Part shown: positions 1 to 8,317 of the stretch, in pieces | How positions within the stretch are numbered: the stretch's first letter is position 1 | How the letters are laid out: the number at the start of each line of letters is the position of its first letter | From: Sphingosinithalassobacter tenebrarum | GTDB lineage: Bacteria; Pseudomonadota; Alphaproteobacteria; Sphingomonadales; Sphingomonadaceae | Reading direction: 5' to 3' | DNA length: 64,000 nt | Assembly (NCBI RefSeq): GCF_011057975.1 | Contig: NZ_CP049109.1 | Location: forward strand, 310,001-374,000 | The notes under the pieces: model-generated | What the model was told of the DNA's origin: nothing | Seen by the model: only the letters and a program-made list of their open reading frames with translations | Database searches by the model: none | Position numbers and translations under genes: made by a program

Positions 1-1
1 C

Positions 2-1405
2 ATCCAGGGCCGCGACTTCACCGTCATCCCCGAGGGCATGAACGCGATCGAGGCATGGCTGGGGAGCTTGCCCGGCCACACCTACGCCAACGTCCGTCAG
101 CCCCCGATCTCTACGCTCAATCTCGCCCACCTGATTCCCCTGTCAGCGGTGTGGGCGGGGCCGGAACGGGACGAGCATCTGCAAGCGCCCCCCTTGCTGT
201 TCGGCAAGACCGAAGGCTCGACCCCGTTCCGGTTTTCCCTCCATGTCGGCGACGTCGGTCATGCGCTGATCGTCGGCCCGACCGGCGCCGGCAAGTCGGT
301 GCTGCTGGCGCTGATGGCGATGCAGTTCCGCCGTTACGAGAACGCCCAGGTCTTCGCCTTCGACTTCGGCGGCTCGATCCGCGCCGCCGCGCTGGGCATG
401 GGCGGCGACTGGCAGGATCTCGGCGGAATGCTCGCGGACGAAGCCGGCGAAGGCGTGCAGCTCCAGCCGCTCGCCCGCATTGACGATCCCGCCGAGCGCG
501 CCTGGGCGGCCGAATGGCTCGCGGCGATATTCGCGTCCGAAGGCGTCGCGGTCGATCCCCAGGCCAAGGAGCATATCTGGTCGGCGCTGGGCTCGCTCGC
601 CAGCGCGCCGGCGTCCGAGCGCACCCTGACCGGACTCGCCGTGCTGTTGCAAAGCCAGCCGCTCAAACAGGCGCTCGGCTCCTACTGCGTCGGCGGTCCC
701 TGGGGCCGGCTGCTCGACGCCGAAGCCGAGCGGATCGGCGAGGCGCGGTGCCAGGCGTTCGAGACCGAGGGCCTGGTCGGCGCCGGCGCGGCGGCGGCCG
801 TGCTCTCCTATCTGTTCCACCGCATCGGCGATCGGCTCGACGGCTCGCCCACGCTCATCATCATCGACGAGGGCTGGCTGGTCTTGGACAGCCCGGCCTT
901 CGCCGCCCAGCTCCGCGAGTGGCTGAAGACGCTGCGCAAGAAGAACGCCAGCGTCGTCTTCGCCACGCAGAGCCTCGCCGACATCGAAACGTCGAGCATC
1001 GCGCCGGCCATCATCGAGAGCTGCCCGACGCGCATCTTCCTGCCCAACGAGCGGGCGGCCGAACCGCAGATCGCGGTGATCTACGAACGCTTCGGCCTCA
1101 ACGCGCGGCAGATCGAAATCCTCAGCCGGGCGACGCCCAAGCGCGACTATTACTGCCAGTCGCGGCGCGGCAACCGCCTGTTCGAGCTGGGGCTGGGCGA
1201 GGTAGCGCTGGCTTTCACGGCCGCGTCGGCCAAGGCCGACCAGCTCGCCATCGCCGAGATCATCGAAACCCACGGCGCGGTCGCCTTTGCCGCCGAGTGG
1301 CTGCGCCATCGCGGTTGCGCCTGGGCCGCCGAGCTGCTGCCCGAGCCCGCGTCCGGCCTCCAGCCCGAACTCCCCCTCACGCCAGACATGGAGATCACCC
1401 GATGA
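2..1405 (+). CDS. trbE: TrbE, type IV secretion ATPase (3' part; 5' end outside window)
   Basis: VirB4-class ATPase that energises assembly of the mating-pair-formation channel at the inner membrane. The reading frame is open from the first bases, so the gene enters from the left. About 467 codons are visible of a family that usually has about 800. Walker A is GPTGAGKSVLL about 80 residues after the first visible Met (position 38). Walker B is LIIIDEGWLVL about 195 residues later, followed by a VVFATQSLADIE stretch typical of the VirB4/TrbE C-terminal domain. The stop overlaps the trbJ start (ATGA at 1402-1405), so the two are translationally coupled. Family assignment is firm from motifs and gene order. 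Confidence 0.93.
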   Translation: MQGRDFTVIPEGMNAIEAWLGSLPGHTYANVRQPPISTLNLAHLIPLSAVWAGPERDEHLQAPPLLFGKTEGSTPFRFSLHVGDVGHALIVGPTGAGKSVLLALMAMQFRRYENAQVFAFDFGGSIRAAALGMGGDWQDLGGMLADEAGEGVQLQPLARIDDPAERAWAAEWLAAIFASEGVAVDPQAKEHIWSALGSLASAPASERTLTGLAVLLQSQPLKQALGSYCVGGPWGRLLDAEAERIGEARCQAFETEGLVGAGAAAAVLSYLFHRIGDRLDGSPTLIIIDEGWLVLDSPAFAAQLREWLKTLRKKNASVVFATQSLADIETSSIAPAIIESCPTRIFLPNERAAEPQIAVIYERFGLNARQIEILSRATPKRDYYCQSRRGNRLFELGLGEVALAFTAASAKADQLAIAEIIETHGAVAFAAEWLRHRGCAWAAELLPEPASGLQPELPLTPDMEITR

Positions 1406-2118
1406 AATCGCTTCCGCTCCGCCGCGCCATGATGGCCGGCGTCCTCGCCGTCTCGGCCGTCACGCCGATGTTTATCGCCGCGCCGGCCTACGCGCAGTTC
1501 GGCGGGATCGTCTATGATCCCAGCAACTACGCCCAGAACGTGCTGACGGCCGCCCGGTCGCTCCAGCAGATCAACAACCAGATCCAGCAAATCCAAAACC
1601 AGGCGACCTCGCTTCTCAACGAGGCGCGCAATCTGGCCTCGCTGCCGTTCAGCTCGCTTGCAACATTGCAGCAACAGGTGCAGCGCACCCAGCAGCTCCT
1701 CGGCCAGGCGCAGCGCATCGCCTATGATGTCGAGAACATCCAGCAGGCGTTCAACAGCCGCTACACCGGCACGGCGCTGACCGGCGACCACGCTCAGATG
1801 GTCGCCAACGCCAACGCCCGCTGGGAGGATAGCGTCGGCGCCTTCGAGGACGCGCTGAAGGTGCAGGCCGGCGCCGTCGGCAATATCGAGGGTGCGCGCA
1901 CCTCGATGGATAGCCTGGTCACGGCCAGCCAGTCGGCGACCGGCGCCTTGCAAGCGGCGCAGGCCGGAAACCAGCTTCTCGCGCTGCAATCGCAGCAGCT
2001 CGCGGATCTGACCGCCACGGTCGCCGCGCAGGGCCGCGCGCAGGCGCTCGAATCCGCACGCCAGGCTGCGGAAGAGGCCGAAGGACGCGAACGCTTCCGT
2101 CGCTTCATGGGCAACTGA
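1402..2118 (+). CDS. trbJ: TrbJ, VirB5-like conjugal transfer protein
   Basis: Periplasmic/pilus-associated component of the Trb conjugation channel, VirB5-like; 238 aa. The start at 1402 overlaps the trbE stop. It gives a clear signal peptide: KSLPLRR, then a hydrophobic stretch and cleavage after PAYA-Q at about residue 32. The mature part is Gln/Asn-rich and predicted coiled coil (repeated QQI, NQI and QIQ units), as usual for TrbJ. The C-terminus, EAEGRERFRRFMGN, is nearly the same as the end of the EexN-like protein at 6909-7214. Upstream sequence in the same frame overlaps trbE and is not a plausible part of this gene. Confidence 0.92.
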   Translation: MKSLPLRRAMMAGVLAVSAVTPMFIAAPAYAQFGGIVYDPSNYAQNVLTAARSLQQINNQIQQIQNQATSLLNEARNLASLPFSSLATLQQQVQRTQQLLGQAQRIAYDVENIQQAFNSRYTGTALTGDHAQMVANANARWEDSVGAFEDALKVQAGAVGNIEGARTSMDSLVTASQSATGALQAAQAGNQLLALQSQQLADLTATVAAQGRAQALESARQAAEEAEGRERFRRFMGN

Positions 2119-2126
2119 GGCGTCCC

Positions 2127-2405
2127 ATGCTGCATGGAACCTCGCGCACGGCAAAAATCGCAGGCGTGGCGGCGTTGGCCGGCCTGATGATGGCGGTGGC
2201 GATCCTCGCCGTCAGCAGGGATCGCGCGCCCACGCCTCCGCCAATACCTGCGATAGTGCGCGACACCGAAGGGCGCAGCCGGCTCGCCCGCGAGCTGGAC
2301 CGCTGCGCCACGCTCACCATGCCGGACAGCGGGTGCGAGGCGGCCTGGGCCGAGAACCGCCGCCGCTTCTTCCACCAGGACGATCACGAGGGCGCCGGGC
2401 GATGA
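2127..2405 (+). CDS. TrbK-alt type putative entry-exclusion protein
   Basis: Small protein of 92 aa between trbJ and trbL, the position of TrbK-like exclusion proteins in trb operons. It has one N-terminal membrane segment (about residues 10-30, hydrophobic with no lipobox) and a short exported tail containing RCATLTMPDSGCEAAW and then RRRFF. The paired cysteines followed by a W/RRRFF ending fit the TrbK-alt family. Exclusion proteins block mating between cells that already carry the element; that role is inferred from family and position. It starts 8 nt after trbJ, and its stop overlaps the trbL start. Confidence 0.8.
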   Translation: MLHGTSRTAKIAGVAALAGLMMAVAILAVSRDRAPTPPPIPAIVRDTEGRSRLARELDRCATLTMPDSGCEAAWAENRRRFFHQDDHEGAGR

Positions 2406-3775
2406 ACGACACCGGCGTCATCGACACCTTCCTGGGCGTCTTCGGAAGCTACATCGACAGCGGATTCGGCCTGCTGGGCGGTGAAGTCGGGTTCCTGTCC
2501 TCGACGCTGATTGCGATCGACGTGACCATCGCCGGGCTGTTCTGGGCCTGGGGCGCCGACGAGGACGTGCTCCAGCGGCTCATCAAGAAAACGCTCTATA
2601 TCGGCTTCTTCGCCTTCATCATCGGCAACTTCCACACCCTCGCGACGATCGTCTTCGAGAGCTTCGCCGGCCTCGGTCTCAAGGCCAGCGGCGACAGCCT
2701 CACCTTGGCCGAGTTCATGAAGCCGGGCAGCATCGCGGCGACCGGGCTTCAGGCCGCCAAGCCGCTGCTCGATGCGGCGGGGCAGTTCTCCAGCCTGTGG
2801 GCCGTCTTCGCCAACCTCGCGCTGATCCTCGTGCTGCTGATCGCCTGGCTGATCGTGGTGCTGGCCTTCTTCATCATCGCCGTCCAGGTCTTCATCACCC
2901 TGATCGAGTTCAAGCTGGTGACACTGGCCGGCTTCGTGTTGCTGCCCTTCGCCTTCTTCAACCGCACGGCGTTCATGGCCGAGCGCGTGCTGGGCCATAT
3001 CGTATCGACCGGCATCAAGGTGCTGGTGCTGGCCGTCATCACCGGCATCGGCACCACCTTGTTCAGTCAGTTCATCGCCGCGGGCCTCGGCGTCGAACCC
3101 GACATCAACCAGGTCATGGCCATCGCCCTTGCGGCGCTGTCGCTGCTCGGCCTGGCGATCTTCGGCCCCGGCATCGCCAATGGTATTGTCACCGGCGGCC
3201 CGCAACTCGGTGCGGGCGCGGCGGCCGGCACGGCGCTTGCTGCGGGTGGCGCGCTGGTTGGCGGCGCAGCCGCCGCCCGCCTGGGCGTCGGCGCAGCCGG
3301 CTCCGCGATCGGCGCGGCGGGTCGGATGACCGGCGCGGCCGCGCGTGGCGGAGCGCAAATGGCCGGAGGCGCCGCCAGCGCCTACAGCCTCGGCTCGCTC
3401 GGCAAAAGCGGCGCCGGCGCGGTCGCAGGCGGCATGGGCGCGGTCGGACAGGCGGCCGCAGGCGCGGTGGCCAACACCGTCATGTCCCCCCTGCGCAAGG
3501 CGGCCGCCCGAGGCGGCGAGGCGATCAAGGCCAACTTCCGCTCCGGCGCGCGTGCGGGCTTCACCGCATCTGGCGGCACGATCGCCGGCGGGTCCGCATC
3601 CGCCACTGCGGCCGCTGGCGCTTCCGCGTCCGGCCCCGCCGCGCCGCCCGCCTGGGCGGCCGCGATGAAGCGCCGCCAATCCATGACCCACAACGCGACC
3701 CTTGCCGCGCACACGCTCAAAGCTGGCGACAGCCACGGCGGCGGCGGTGGTCCCGACATCCGGGAGAAAGATTAG
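2402..3775 (+). CDS. trbL: TrbL, VirB6-like inner-membrane channel protein
   Basis: Polytopic inner-membrane component of the conjugation channel; 457 aa. The ATG at 2402 overlaps the trbK-alt stop (ATGA). The first half is strongly hydrophobic with about six membrane segments, for example around residues 30-50, 65-85, 135-165, 170-190 and 210-250. The second half is a long Ala/Gly-rich, low-complexity region (about residues 265-430) with a His/Gly-rich end, as is common in TrbL of this group. An in-frame extension upstream of 2402 would overlap trbK-alt and adds nothing family-like. The next gene begins directly after its stop. Confidence 0.92.
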   Translation: MNDTGVIDTFLGVFGSYIDSGFGLLGGEVGFLSSTLIAIDVTIAGLFWAWGADEDVLQRLIKKTLYIGFFAFIIGNFHTLATIVFESFAGLGLKASGDSLTLAEFMKPGSIAATGLQAAKPLLDAAGQFSSLWAVFANLALILVLLIAWLIVVLAFFIIAVQVFITLIEFKLVTLAGFVLLPFAFFNRTAFMAERVLGHIVSTGIKVLVLAVITGIGTTLFSQFIAAGLGVEPDINQVMAIALAALSLLGLAIFGPGIANGIVTGGPQLGAGAAAGTALAAGGALVGGAAAARLGVGAAGSAIGAAGRMTGAAARGGAQMAGGAASAYSLGSLGKSGAGAVAGGMGAVGQAAAGAVANTVMSPLRKAAARGGEAIKANFRSGARAGFTASGGTIAGGSASATAAAGASASGPAAPPAWAAAMKRRQSMTHNATLAAHTLKAGDSHGGGGGPDIREKD

Positions 3776-4459
3776 ATGTTCCGACGCCCTTCGATCCGCT
3801 TTGCGCAGACTCCCGAGCCCGTCACGCCCTATCAGGCCGCCCGGCAGGAATGGGATCGCCGCATCGGCGAGCCGGTCGTGCAGGGGAAGAACTGGCGGCT
3901 CGCCTTCTTCTGCGCGGCGGCCTTGAACCTAGCCTTGACCGGCGGCCTGATCTGGCAGTCTGCGCGCGGCCATATCGTCCCCTGGGTGGTTCAGGTCGAC
4001 CGGCTGGGCGAAGCGCAGGCGGTCGCGCCGGCCGAGGCCGGCTATCGGCCCACCGATCCGCAGATCGCGTTCCATCTCGCGCGCTTCATCGAGAATGTCC
4101 GCTCGATCCCGGCCGATCCCGTCATCGTCCGCCAGAACTGGCTCAGGGCCTACGACTTCACCACCGACAAGGGCGCGCTCGCGCTCAACGACTATGCCCG
4201 CGCCAACGACCCGTTCACGCAGGTCGGCAAGGTTCAGGTCGCCGTGGAGGTCTCCAGCGTCATCCGCGCTTCACCCGACAGCTTCCGGGTTGCCTGGATC
4301 GAGCGCCGCTATCAGGACGGCAGTCTCGCCGCCACCGAGCACTGGTCGGCCATTCTCACCATCGTCGTGCAACCGCCGCGCACCCCTGACGGCCTGCGCA
4401 AGAACCCGCTCGGCATTTTCGTCAACGCCTTCAACTGGTCAAAGGAGCTGTCGCAATGA
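3776..4459 (+). CDS. trbF: TrbF, VirB8-like conjugal transfer protein
   Basis: Bitopic inner-membrane protein of 227 aa that links the inner-membrane complex to the periplasmic core; VirB8 class. The N-terminus is cytoplasmic (PYQAARQEWDRRIG is a typical TrbF motif). One membrane helix lies at about residues 42-62, followed by a periplasmic VirB8/NTF2-like domain with WVVQVDRLGEAQAV, WLRAYDF and VAWIERRYQDG. The ATG lies immediately after the trbL stop. The stop overlaps the trbG start (ATGA at 4456-4459). Confidence 0.93.
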   Translation: MFRRPSIRFAQTPEPVTPYQAARQEWDRRIGEPVVQGKNWRLAFFCAAALNLALTGGLIWQSARGHIVPWVVQVDRLGEAQAVAPAEAGYRPTDPQIAFHLARFIENVRSIPADPVIVRQNWLRAYDFTTDKGALALNDYARANDPFTQVGKVQVAVEVSSVIRASPDSFRVAWIERRYQDGSLAATEHWSAILTIVVQPPRTPDGLRKNPLGIFVNAFNWSKELSQ

Positions 4460-5469
4460 CACGATTTCGTCGTCCCGCCCCGGCGGTCCTGCTCGTATCC
4501 ACCGCGGCCTTGGCCGGCTGCGCCACCTCATCGGTCAAGCCGCCGGCCATCGCCTATGACAACCCGCCGGCCGAGATCGCCGCAACGCCCGCGCCCGAGG
4601 CGCCCAAGCCCGTCGAGGTCGTGACCATTCCCGAGCCCTTGCCGCTGCCCGGCCAGTTGAAGCCGGCGCCGGCTGAACATGCGTCACCGCCCGAGCCTGC
4701 CGATCCGCGTCAGCGAGTCGGGGCGGCCAATGCCGCCGCCCGGATGCAGCCTGAGCGCAACGGCTTCCTCAACGCCATCCAGCAATATCCCTGGGCCGAA
4801 GGCGCGCTCTATCAGGTCTATGCCGCTCCCGGCCAGGTGACGGACATCGCCCTTCAGCCGGGCGAGCAGCTCGTGGGCGCTGGCCCGGTGGCGGCCGGTG
4901 ACACCGTGCGCTGGATCATCGGCGACACGGTGAGTGGCAGCGGGCCATCGGCGCGCGTGCATATCCTCGTGAAGCCCACCCGGCCGGCCCTTTCCACGAA
5001 TCTCGTCATCAACACCGACCGGCGCACCTATCACATGGAGCTGCGCGCGACGGCGGCGACCTACATGGCGTCGGTCTCCTGGACCTATCCGCATGATGCG
5101 CTAATCGCGCTCCAGGCACGCAACGCGGCGGCGGCCGCCGCCGCGCCGGTTGCGACCGGCGTGGATGTCGCCACGCTCAACTTCCGCTACCGCATCGACG
5201 GCGACAACGCCCCGTGGAAGCCGCTGCGCGCCTTCGACGATGGCCGTCAGGTCTATATCGAGTTTCCGGCCGCGATCTCGCAGGGCGAGATGCCGCCGCT
5301 GTTCGTGATCGGCGCGGCCGGCGGCGCCGAACTCGTCAACTACCGCGTCCAGGGCCGCTACATGGTGGTGGACCGGCTGTTCGCCGCCGCCGAGTTGCGT
5401 CTGGGCGACAAGCACAGCGAACAGCATGTTCGCATCGAACGCGCCGACGGACGGAAGGGTCGGCGGTGA
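4456..5469 (+). CDS. trbG: TrbG, VirB9-like outer-membrane core protein
   Basis: Periplasmic/outer-membrane core component of the channel, VirB9 class; 337 aa. It has a lipoprotein-type signal: hydrophobic residues 10-21, then LAGC with the modified Cys at about residue 22, then a Pro-rich linker. The VirB9 domain begins near residue 95 (QQYPWAEGALYQVYAAPGQV) and continues through LHPTRPALSTNL-like and NFRYRI segments. Its C-terminal part ends in RYMVVDRLFAAAELRLG. It overlaps trbF and trbI by a few bases, as expected for one operon. Confidence 0.93.
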   Translation: MTRFRRPAPAVLLVSTAALAGCATSSVKPPAIAYDNPPAEIAATPAPEAPKPVEVVTIPEPLPLPGQLKPAPAEHASPPEPADPRQRVGAANAAARMQPERNGFLNAIQQYPWAEGALYQVYAAPGQVTDIALQPGEQLVGAGPVAAGDTVRWIIGDTVSGSGPSARVHILVKPTRPALSTNLVINTDRRTYHMELRATAATYMASVSWTYPHDALIALQARNAAAAAAAPVATGVDVATLNFRYRIDGDNAPWKPLRAFDDGRQVYIEFPAAISQGEMPPLFVIGAAGGAELVNYRVQGRYMVVDRLFAAAELRLGDKHSEQHVRIERADGRKGRR

Positions 5470-6677
5470 CCGATACCGTCGAGCCGCCCGCAGCTGAGCC
5501 GGCGTCGCCGCCTCCCGATCCGGGGGCCTTCCAGCTCCGGGGCGATCCGCCGCGCGTCATGCGCCTGTCGCGCAAGGCCCTGGCCGTTATCGGCATCGCC
5601 GCCGGTCTCGGTATCGGCGGCTCGCTCATCTACGCGCTGCGGCCGCTTGCCGAGAAGCAGGCCAAGGAGCTTTACAGCACCGAGACCCGCAACACGGCGG
5701 AGACCATCACCTCCGGGCCAAAGGACTATACGCAGGCGCCGCGGCTCGGCCCGCCGCTTCCCGGCGATCTCGGCGGCCCGATTGTCTCGGCCCAGCAACG
5801 CGGAACGGACGTGCCCGTGCCGGCGGTTGGAGCGAACGGACAGCGCGATCCGCAGGCGCAGGCCGCCGAGGCGGCGCGCCAGCGCGCCCGGCAGGAGCGC
5901 GAAGCCGCGCGCACCAGCTCGGTGTTCCTCGGTCACGGCGCGGCGGGGGGCGGCGCGACCGCGCCGCAGATCGCCGCCGCGCCGGGCCCGGCGGCGACAC
6001 CGCCGCAGACCAGCCCGGCCGCCCAAGGCGGACAGGCCGCCAAGCGCGCCTTCATGGTGCAGGCGTCCAACCAGCGCACCGTCAGCGTCGAGCGGCTGAC
6101 CGCACCGTCCTCGCCCAACATCGTGCAGGCTGGCAGCATCATCCCTGCCGCGCTCATCACCGGCATCCGTTCGGACCTTCCCGGCCAGATCACCGCTCAG
6201 GTGACGCAGAACGTCTATGACAGCCCCACTGGCCACATCCTACTCATCCCGCAGGGCGCGCGGCTGATCGGCGAATATGACAGCCAGATCACCGCCGGGC
6301 AGACCCGCGTGTTGCTCGCCTGGGATCGCCTGATCCTGCCCGACGGCCGCTCGATCGTTCTCGAGCGCCAGCCCGGCGCCGACGCCGCCGGCTATGCCGG
6401 TTTGCAGGATCGCGTGGACGAGCATTGGGGCAATATGCTGAAGGCCGCAGCGATCTCGACGCTGCTCGGTGTCGGTGCCGAGCTGGCGACCGACAATGAC
6501 AGCTCGCTGGTGCAGGCGCTCCGCTACGGCACGCAGGACACCATCAACCAGACCGGCCAGCAGATCGTTCGGCGCCAGCTCGACGTGGCGCCGACGCTCA
6601 CCATTCGGGCGGGCTTTCCGCTCCGCGTGATTGTGACGCGCGATCTGGTGCTCGAACCCGTAGGAGCGACACGATGA
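5466..6677 (+). CDS. trbI: TrbI, VirB10-like envelope-spanning channel protein
   Basis: Envelope-spanning scaffold, VirB10 class; 403 aa. A GTG start at 5466 overlaps the trbG stop (GTGA) and is chosen because it gives the normal family length. An N-terminal Pro-rich cytoplasmic tail precedes one membrane helix (about residues 37-58, ALAVIGIAAGLGIGGSLIYA). A long Ala/Pro/Gln-rich periplasmic linker follows. The conserved VirB10 domain starts near residue 220 (QAGSIIPAALITGI, DSPTGHILLIPQGARLIGEY, LERQPGADAAGYAGLQDRVD). It ends just inside the next gene. Confidence 0.93.
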   Translation: MTDTVEPPAAEPASPPPDPGAFQLRGDPPRVMRLSRKALAVIGIAAGLGIGGSLIYALRPLAEKQAKELYSTETRNTAETITSGPKDYTQAPRLGPPLPGDLGGPIVSAQQRGTDVPVPAVGANGQRDPQAQAAEAARQRARQEREAARTSSVFLGHGAAGGGATAPQIAAAPGPAATPPQTSPAAQGGQAAKRAFMVQASNQRTVSVERLTAPSSPNIVQAGSIIPAALITGIRSDLPGQITAQVTQNVYDSPTGHILLIPQGARLIGEYDSQITAGQTRVLLAWDRLILPDGRSIVLERQPGADAAGYAGLQDRVDEHWGNMLKAAAISTLLGVGAELATDNDSSLVQALRYGTQDTINQTGQQIVRRQLDVAPTLTIRAGFPLRVIVTRDLVLEPVGATR

Positions 6678-6895
6678 CGAAATTGAAGCTGGGACCATTG
6701 GCCGACGATCGGCCGGTCAAACTGACCGTGGAACTGCCCGCCGCCGTCCATCGCGATCTTCTGGCCTATGCCGCGGCGCTCGCCGCCGAAACCGGCGGCC
6801 CGCCCGCCGCGCCCGAAAAGCTCGTCTCGCCGATGCTGGCGCGTTTCATGGAAACCGATCGGGCCTTTCGCCGGCACCGCGCCCAGGCGACTTGA
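6674..6895 (+). CDS. DUF2274 protein, end of trb operon
   Basis: Protein of 73 aa that overlaps trbI by 4 bp (ATGA at 6674-6677). It matches the DUF2274 pattern found directly after trbI in many proteobacterial trb operons: VKLTVELPAAVHRDLLAYA near the N-terminus and KLVSPMLARFMETDRAF near the C-terminus. The first motif resembles a ribbon-helix-helix-like start, so a DNA-binding or regulatory role is possible but unproven. It converges on the EexN-like gene with only 13 nt between the stops. Confidence 0.85.
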   Translation: MTKLKLGPLADDRPVKLTVELPAAVHRDLLAYAAALAAETGGPPAAPEKLVSPMLARFMETDRAFRRHRAQAT

Positions 6896-6908
6896 GGGAG
6901 CGCCGGCC

Positions 6909-7214
6909 CTACTTGCCCATGAAACGGCGGAAGCGCTCCTTGCCTTCCGCTTCCGTCACGGCCTGCTCGGCGTTGGCGCATTCGCCGCCGCGAACCGAGC
7001 CCGCCTGGCACCCGGCCACGATCTGCCGCGCCTCGTCGAGATGCGCCGCGAAATACGATTTGCTGCGTGGCTCGGCTGCGGCTTGCGCCAGCGGCGGCGT
7101 GGAGGTCGCCGCTGGCGCGCTCGGCGCGACGATGATGGGACGGAGCGTGAAGCCTGCCCCAAATCCAACGATCAACGCGACGATTACGGCGATCCATGTC
7201 TTTCCTTGGATCAT
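6909..7214 (-). CDS. EexN/TrbK-like small entry-exclusion protein
   Basis: Protein of 101 aa on the opposite strand to the trb operon. The N-terminus is a single hydrophobic anchor (about residues 7-25, TWIAVIVALIVGFGAGF). The exported part has YFAAHLDEARQIVAGC, a gap, then GECANAEQAV, which is the spaced-Cys plus C-x-NA-x-x-A pattern of EexN entry-exclusion proteins. The usual lipobox cysteine is missing, so it would be membrane-anchored rather than lipidated. Its last 18 residues repeat the TrbJ C-terminus (14 of 18 identical). The start overlaps the LysR stop at 7211-7214, so both probably share a transcript. Function is inferred from motif and context. Confidence 0.65.
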   Translation of the reverse strand: MIQGKTWIAVIVALIVGFGAGFTLRPIIVAPSAPAATSTPPLAQAAAEPRSKSYFAAHLDEARQIVAGCQAGSVRGGECANAEQAVTEAEGKERFRRFMGK

Positions 7215-8188
7215 GACGGCTCTCTTCCCGATATTTGAGCAGTTCGTGGTCTGGACCCCGAGGGGAGCGAATATCGAGTGGCCACAAAATCCAGGAAACG
7301 ACGCAATATGGGGTTCTGGTTGTCATCGCGCCAATAACCGGAATAGCCGATGCGGCTATGGCCGTTGGCCTCATGTATCTCACGAAACAAGACGCCGGGC
7401 ACCTGAATGCCGGCAGATGATTCCGCGAAGATCGCGAGACGGTCCCCGAGCGCTATGGAGCTGATGACCGTATCGCGCCCAACGTCGTCCATGTCGATCT
7501 CGGGCATATAGCCTGGACTTCCGAGCTTCCCCAGCAGCAGGTTGCGCGTCTCGGGACCGGGATCGCGTTCGGTCAGAAGAAAACGTTCGCCGACGAGGTC
7601 TTGCCAGTAAATGCTTTCGTAGGACGCCAGCGGATGTCCTTCCGGCATCACAACCAAGTGACGTTCACTCCAAAGCGATCGACTCTCGATACCCGGATAG
7701 GGCCGCTCGCCAATGATGATTATGATATCGAGCAGGCCGCTCTCGATACCCGCTAGCAGCTTATCACGGTTCCGCTCGAAGCCTCGCACGGTCACGCCGG
7801 GGAAGCGTTCGCTGAACTCGGCTACAGTCGCGCGCAGATTTCCTGCCGAAAACGAGGTGTAGAAGCCGACTGCCAGCCGACCGGTTTCCCCTTTTTGAGT
7901 GGCTCGGACCCAGCCGTTCAACTCCTCGAATTCCGTCACTATCAACTGCGCCGTACGCAAATAAATCCTGCCGTTGGTCGTCAGGGTAGCGCCGCGCGTC
8001 CTGCGGTCGAACAGCGTCATTCCGAGTCGCTGTTCGATCCCCAGAATATGTCGGCTAAGGGTTGACTGCTTGATGTTCAAATTGCGCGCAGCGCGGCTGA
8101 AGCTGCCCGCCTCAGCAGCAGCGATGAGATAGCGGAGCTTGCGAAGCTCAATCATCACCTCGACCGAAGAAATTCCCTGCGTAGCCAT
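7211..8188 (-). CDS. LysR-family transcriptional regulator
   Basis: LysR-type activator/repressor with an N-terminal winged helix (LRKLRYLIAAAEAGSFSRAA, then LNIKQSTLSRHILGIEQRLG) and a C-terminal periplasmic-binding-like effector domain (about residues 100-300). It is 325 aa from the ATG at 8188. A start at 8155 (ATG giving MIELRKLRYL) would make 314 aa and may be better, because LysR proteins normally begin just before this motif. It is translationally coupled to the EexN-like gene downstream. LysR genes next to trb clusters recur in sphingomonad elements, so it may respond to a signal that controls transfer or exclusion; its effector is unknown. Confidence 0.85.
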   Translation of the reverse strand: MATQGISSVEVMIELRKLRYLIAAAEAGSFSRAARNLNIKQSTLSRHILGIEQRLGMTLFDRRTRGATLTTNGRIYLRTAQLIVTEFEELNGWVRATQKGETGRLAVGFYTSFSAGNLRATVAEFSERFPGVTVRGFERNRDKLLAGIESGLLDIIIIIGERPYPGIESRSLWSERHLVVMPEGHPLASYESIYWQDLVGERFLLTERDPGPETRNLLLGKLGSPGYMPEIDMDDVGRDTVISSIALGDRLAIFAESSAGIQVPGVLFREIHEANGHSRIGYSGYWRDDNQNPILRRFLDFVATRYSLPSGSRPRTAQISGREPS

Positions 8189-8317
8189 TGGCTGTCCGCA
8201 GCCGCCGAAGCTCTATTGACTTGGCTCTCACCGTGCTTGGCAACCGTCTGGCAAAGAGCGTTGCCATTCCGCCGACCCTCTCGTTCCAGACACTCCATTC
8301 CGGGGCAGAGAACAGGT

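Noticed and set aside
143..1309. Long open frame antisense to trbE
   Set aside because: High-GC codon bias keeps the antisense frame open; the product is Arg/Gly/Asp-rich with no family features, and trbE on the other strand is certain.
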